In this document: in pieces, positions 5,008 through 8,467 of the stretch
How the letters are laid out: the number at the start of each line of letters is the position of its first letter
Position numbering within the stretch: the stretch's first letter is position 1
DNA from: Flavobacteriaceae bacterium
Lineage (GTDB): Bacteria > Bacteroidota > Bacteroidia > Flavobacteriales > Flavobacteriaceae
Direction of reading: 5' to 3'
Assembly: GCA_030618945.1 (NCBI GenBank)
Contig: JAUXCI010000103.1
Span: forward strand, 1 to 8,467
Length of the DNA stretch: 8,467 nucleotides
The notes under the pieces: model-generated
What the model saw: only the letters and a program-made list of their open reading frames with translations
Databases searched by the model: none
Told to the model about the DNA's origin: nothing
Translations under genes and position numbers: made by a program

Positions 5008-7863
5008 ATGATTATGAAAAGGGGATTCATACTAATTTTTTTAATCGCTTGTTTTTTACAAGTGTCCGGACAATCAACCGCGAAGTATCAAATTAAATTT
5101 TTAGAAGTAAATAAAAATAACTCTGATTATGGGGTTGCAATTTTGGATGAGAATAAATTGATATTTACTTCAGCCGATCATAAAGTAACTTCGGCTAAGA
5201 AAAACTACAACCCACGAAAAGATCTTTTTGTTGGTGATATTGATTTTGATGGTGAGATTAAAAATGTAAAACGTGTTACTAAGGAGTTAAACAAAAACTT
5301 CAACCAAACAGGAGTAACATATTCAAAAGATAAAAAGACAGTTTATTTTAGCAGAAACAAATATTGGAAAAAACTAAAGAAACAGAATTTGCCAAAAAAT
5401 AAAAGACTGACCTTATATAAGGCAGATGTGGAAGCTGACGGAAGTTGGACCAATATTGAAAAACTTCCCTTTAATAAAAACAAAAGCACAAGTGGCTATC
5501 CTGTATTAAACGCAGATGACAGCAAATTGTATTTTGTATCAGATAGATTACCATCAAAAGGAAAGACGGATGTTTTTGTAGTAGACATATTAGAAAATGG
5601 AAATTACAGTAAACCTAGGAATCTTGGAACAAATGTAAACACCGCAGGAAGTGAAACTACTCCTTTTATTACAAAGGATGGAATTTTGTATTTTTCATCA
5701 GACGGTCATGAAGGTCAAGGAAAACTTGATGTTTTTGCCGTTGAGGTATATGATAACACGACCTCTGAAATTTATCGATTAGCTTCACCTATTAATAGTA
5801 TCAATGATGACTTTGCTTATATCGTTAATGAAGATAACAACCAAGGGTTTTTCACTTCAAATCGATTACAAGGTAAAGGCTTTAACGATCTTTATTCCTT
5901 TACATTGGAAGAAGACATTAGACCTGGGGAATGCTTTATTTCTGTAAACGGTAGAGTAATAGATAAAGACTCATATGAATCAATTGCGGGAGCTACTGTT
6001 GACCTGTATACATTAGATGGAAGCCTTCTTGAATCAGTGTCAACTTATCAGGATGGAACGTATAAGTTCACGGTATCATGTGCGAATGAATATAATTTGA
6101 TAGCTTCAAATCCTAACTACCTGGACGATAAAAAACGTATAGAAATTCTGGAGGAAAACTACCATTCTGTACTACATACGAATTTGAATTTAACAAAAAT
6201 TGCTAAGAAGCAACCAGTAGTAGAAAGATTGTCACCTATATATTATGGTTTTGACGAAGCAAAAATTACAGAAGCGTCGGCAAGAGAAATGGATAAAATA
6301 GTAGAAGTGATGAATAGCAATTCTGATCTGATCATTGAAGCTTCATCTTTTACTGATTCAAGAGGTACAGATTCATATAATATTGAACTTTCAAATAAAA
6401 GAGCCAGAGCAGCGGTTGAATACTTAAAAGCTCAGGGAATAGATGCCAGTAGAATTAAATCTAAAGGTTATGGTGAAGAAAAACTGATCAACCAATGTGT
6501 AAATGGAATCGAATGTAATGATGATGCACATCAAATGAACAGAAGAACAGAATTCAATTTTGTAAATATTCCAAATTCGAGTACAAAGAAAAAATCATCC
6601 TCGAGTAAAACTAAGCTGGTTGCAAAACAGCTGAAACCAGTTAAACAAAAACGGGTTAAACAAGTTGAAAAGAAAGAACCTAAAGTTGTTGTAGCGGTTG
6701 AAGTGGCTGAAGAGAAACAGGAAGAAATAGTCGCTGAAAAAGTAGTTGAATTGGAACGAGTAAATGTTATTGATACACCAAAATCAGAAAGTATTAAAAC
6801 GGCGGAGGTTGATCATAACATAAACACACCGGTTATTTTAACGAGGGCCGTAATAAAGCAACCTGCTGCTATAGTTGAAGAAAAAGAAATTGAAATAACA
6901 CCTGAAATTAAAGAGACTCAAGTTGCAGAAAATAAAATAGAAACCAAAGAAATAACTAAAGAAGCAAGTGAACCAGAAGTGACAGTCGCCGTTGTTGAAA
7001 AGAAGGAAGCTGACAAGAAGGAAGTCAAAGAGGCGGTAATTATCAATTATAACTCAAGTATAGTTGCTACCAATCCTGAGAGTAACAAAGTTTTAAATTA
7101 TATAGGAACCGAAAAGGTTAAAATGATTGATCAGTTATCTGAATTGGAAAAGAAATATGAAGAAGCGATTCCTCAATATCCAAAATTGGCTGATTCACTT
7201 AGCTCATATAAAATAAAGATTGCTGAGTTAATTAACAAAGCAAAGGGGCTGGAGGAAACAGGATGGTCTAATATTATTGAATATAAAAATAGTGTCTTGC
7301 ATTTCAAAAAGCGATACAGAGACTTGATGGTGATGAATGGCAGAAATCGTGTGTCTGGAAATTTAACACGAACTGACAGACAGATAACCCATGCCTCAAG
7401 TGCACCAACCCAAGTAAGATTTGAAGAACAGGAAGTAGCCGACTTGGCCATAATGGAAGAAAACCTGAGTGTTGAAAATGTTGTGATTACTGCCATGAAA
7501 ATGAGTGGCAACGGAAAATATCAAAAAACCAACAATGCGAATAAAACGGATCTTATTAAAGTTAGTTTTAAGCTGTTGAGTAATGAAAAGGTGAAATCAG
7601 GTCAAAAAGAAGCTTACATTGTTTTGCAGAACCCTAAAGGAGATGTAGAAGAGGCTAAAGGAATCTTTAAAATGAAAGACAGTGAATCTGAAACGAAATA
7701 CACTGATCATGCCATTATCAATTATAACAATCATGATATGGACGTGACAATGTTTATCCAACGTCGAGGAAATAATTATGAAAAAGGAATTTATCCCGTA
7801 AAAGTATTTTTGGAAGGTGAGCTTATGGCAGTGACCAAACTAGATCTGCAAAATTCATTTTAA
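5008..7863 (+). CDS. OmpA-family outer membrane protein with PD40 propeller and C-terminal extension
   Basis: The 951-residue exported protein reads in order: signal peptide (to about Gly21), five PD40-like WD40 repeats (about 41-300, for example LYFVSDRLPSKGKTDVFVVDI at 174-194), a carboxypeptidase-regulatory-like Ig fold (310-395), an OmpA C-terminal peptidoglycan-binding domain (about 408-518), a Lys/Glu/Val-rich linker (about 525-680), a short coiled coil (701-775), and a C-terminal beta domain (about 824-948). In the OmpA domain Asp450 and Arg465, the usual diaminopimelate-binding pair, are present, and Cys497/Cys503 match a cysteine pair common in Bacteroidota relatives. It should tie the outer membrane to the cell wall. 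Bacteroidota PD40-OmpA proteins usually end soon after the OmpA domain and often sit beside a PorP/SprF-type gene; neither is true here. ATG 5014 (MKRGF) is an equally good start. LIAC (12-15) resembles a lipobox, but the hydrophobic stretch continues to VSG-Q, so signal peptidase I cleavage is preferred. Confidence 0.9.
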   Translation: MIMKRGFILIFLIACFLQVSGQSTAKYQIKFLEVNKNNSDYGVAILDENKLIFTSADHKVTSAKKNYNPRKDLFVGDIDFDGEIKNVKRVTKELNKNFNQTGVTYSKDKKTVYFSRNKYWKKLKKQNLPKNKRLTLYKADVEADGSWTNIEKLPFNKNKSTSGYPVLNADDSKLYFVSDRLPSKGKTDVFVVDILENGNYSKPRNLGTNVNTAGSETTPFITKDGILYFSSDGHEGQGKLDVFAVEVYDNTTSEIYRLASPINSINDDFAYIVNEDNNQGFFTSNRLQGKGFNDLYSFTLEEDIRPGECFISVNGRVIDKDSYESIAGATVDLYTLDGSLLESVSTYQDGTYKFTVSCANEYNLIASNPNYLDDKKRIEILEENYHSVLHTNLNLTKIAKKQPVVERLSPIYYGFDEAKITEASAREMDKIVEVMNSNSDLIIEASSFTDSRGTDSYNIELSNKRARAAVEYLKAQGIDASRIKSKGYGEEKLINQCVNGIECNDDAHQMNRRTEFNFVNIPNSSTKKKSSSSKTKLVAKQLKPVKQKRVKQVEKKEPKVVVAVEVAEEKQEEIVAEKVVELERVNVIDTPKSESIKTAEVDHNINTPVILTRAVIKQPAAIVEEKEIEITPEIKETQVAENKIETKEITKEASEPEVTVAVVEKKEADKKEVKEAVIINYNSSIVATNPESNKVLNYIGTEKVKMIDQLSELEKKYEEAIPQYPKLADSLSSYKIKIAELINKAKGLEETGWSNIIEYKNSVLHFKKRYRDLMVMNGRNRVSGNLTRTDRQITHASSAPTQVRFEEQEVADLAIMEENLSVENVVITAMKMSGNGKYQKTNNANKTDLIKVSFKLLSNEKVKSGQKEAYIVLQNPKGDVEEAKGIFKMKDSESETKYTDHAIINYNNHDMDVTMFIQRRGNNYEKGIYPVKVFLEGELMAVTKLDLQNSF

Positions 7864-7920
7864 TAGGTTTCAAGAAAAAAGACGCCTAGTAGCGTTAGTA
7901 TAAAATAAACAGTAATATTC

Positions 7921-7951
7921 ATAGCCCGGGAGTAATCCTGGGCTATTCTTT
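7921..7951 (+). terminator. Rho-independent terminator after the OmpA-type gene
   Basis: An 11-bp stem (7921-7931 paired with 7936-7946, GC-rich core AGCCCGGG / CCTGGGCT with one G:U pair) closes on a GTAA loop and is followed by the T-rich tail TTCTTTG. It lies 58 bases after the stop codon. The tail is short and interrupted, but the stem is the strongest in the window. Confidence 0.75.
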
Positions 7952-8084
7952 GTCCGCACATTAACAAAATCAAAGTTGATGATAAGCAGATAGACAAGAA
8001 TATAGTTCATGAGTGAATTTATTTGTAATAACAACAAAAATAATTTGAATCAATTTAAGAACCTCAGGATTCAAATGAAATAAA

Positions 8085-8092
8085 TATCTTTG
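8085..8092 (+). promoter_or_regulatory. Putative -7 promoter box for the PorZ-like gene
   Basis: TATCTTTG matches TAnnTTTG and lies 15 bases before the ATG at 8108, so the predicted leader would be only about 8-10 bases. No TTG is at the expected -33 distance; a TTTG at 8044-8047 is too far upstream. The remainder of the 7952-8107 gap shows nothing else I can support. Confidence 0.45.
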
Positions 8093-8107
8093 AGAAAAAT
8101 CTAAAAC

Positions 8108-8467
8108 ATGTCTCTTTTTGTCAAAAAAGACTATATCACTTTCTTACTGTTATTTATGATCGTACAAAGCCTGTATGCTCAAACTGATTTTAGCAGTTCC
8201 TGGGATGATTTTTTTTCCTATAATAATGTAAAGGATTTTATAGAAATTGACGGTATAATCTATGCTGTTGCTGATAATGCTGCGTTTATTCACGACAGGC
8301 AAACGGGCCTTACAGAGAAAATTTCCTCAGTACACGGGCTGTCAGGTAAAGAAACCTCTAGTATTTATTACAGCGTATCAACTAAAAGGTTTATAATTGG
8401 GTACCAATCAGGTTTGATCGAAATTATTGACGATCAAGGAAAGATCACCATAGCCAACGACATTGAA
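8108..8467 (+). CDS. porZ: PorZ-like type IX secretion protein (N-terminal part, runs off the window)
   Basis: An open frame from ATG 8108 continues to the last base without a stop: 120 codons of a longer gene. The product has a signal peptide ending LYA-Q (cleavage after Ala24), then SSSWDDFFSYNNVKDFIEIDGIIYAVADNAAFIHDRQTG (29-67), KISSVHGLSGKETSSIYYS (71-89) and FIIGYQSGLIEII (95-107). This matches the start of the two-component-regulator-type beta-propeller proteins of Bacteroidota, specifically the flavobacterial PorZ group, recognised by the W-x-D/E-x-F-S-Y-N-x-x-K opening and the ADNA.F strand. PorZ is part of the type IX secretion attachment complex that, in Porphyromonas, delivers anionic LPS to secreted proteins. 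Full-length members are about 750-800 residues and end in a type IX sorting domain, which is outside this window. The gene has its own -7-like box. Assignment to PorZ rather than another propeller protein rests on pattern recognition only. Confidence 0.75.
   Translation, partial: MSLFVKKDYITFLLLFMIVQSLYAQTDFSSSWDDFFSYNNVKDFIEIDGIIYAVADNAAFIHDRQTGLTEKISSVHGLSGKETSSIYYSVSTKRFIIGYQSGLIEIIDDQGKITIANDIE

Noticed and set aside
7790..7860. Type IX C-terminal sorting domain at the end of the OmpA-type protein
   Set aside because: KGIYPVKVFLEGELMAVTKLDL superficially resembles a sorting domain, but it lacks the typical preceding motifs and better fits the C-terminal beta domain of Bacteroidota coiled-coil proteins.
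7881..7896. Small hairpin GACGC...GCGTT after the OmpA-type gene
   Set aside because: Only five pairs, including G:U, with a six-base loop and no T tail; the stronger stem at 7921-7946 explains termination.

Overview
The window looks like chromosomal DNA from a low-GC member of the Bacteroidota, most likely order Flavobacteriales. The grounds are the gene set (DUF4175 C-terminus, YbeY, MnmG, a flavobacterial-type methyltransferase, an OmpH/Skp-like lipoprotein, a PD40-OmpA protein and a PorZ-like protein), promoter boxes of the Bacteroidota form TAnnTTTG, AT-rich leaders without Shine-Dalgarno sequences, and signal peptides cleaved before Gln. All supported genes are on the + strand. The species cannot be named from the sequence.

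Layout. Positions 1-228 hold twelve head-to-tail copies of a 19-bp unit. The last copies run into the C-terminal coding part of a DUF4175-type protein (201-734), whose N-terminal ~900 residues are not present in readable form. A 4-base ATGA overlap links it to ybeY (731-1144), followed by mnmG (1179-3053) and a class I SAM-dependent methyltransferase (3074-3967). This is a compact operon-like block for rRNA and tRNA maturation plus a cell-envelope protein. Next come three genes with their own promoter-like boxes: an OmpH/Skp-like lipoprotein (4208-4768) with a good terminator, a 951-residue PD40/CarboxypepD-reg/OmpA protein with a long C-terminal extension (5008-7863) with a good terminator, and the first 120 codons of a PorZ-like type IX secretion protein (8108 to the window end).

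The most notable non-coding signals are two perfect 16-bp palindromes, TGTTTCACGTGAAACA, the canonical chromosomal parS sequence. One lies between ybeY and mnmG, ending 6 bases before the mnmG start codon. The other lies inside the methyltransferase coding sequence, where it encodes Val-Ser-Arg-Glu-Thr. They are 1988 bp apart and suggest this locus is a ParB-loading (centromere-like) region, probably in the origin-proximal part of the chromosome. No DnaA-box cluster or replication origin is visible here.

No defence system, transposon, CRISPR array, tRNA or rRNA is visible. The items worth a second look are the minisatellite that cuts the DUF4175 gene, the parS pair, and the fusion of an OmpA anchor to a coiled coil and a C-terminal beta domain usually seen in other proteins.
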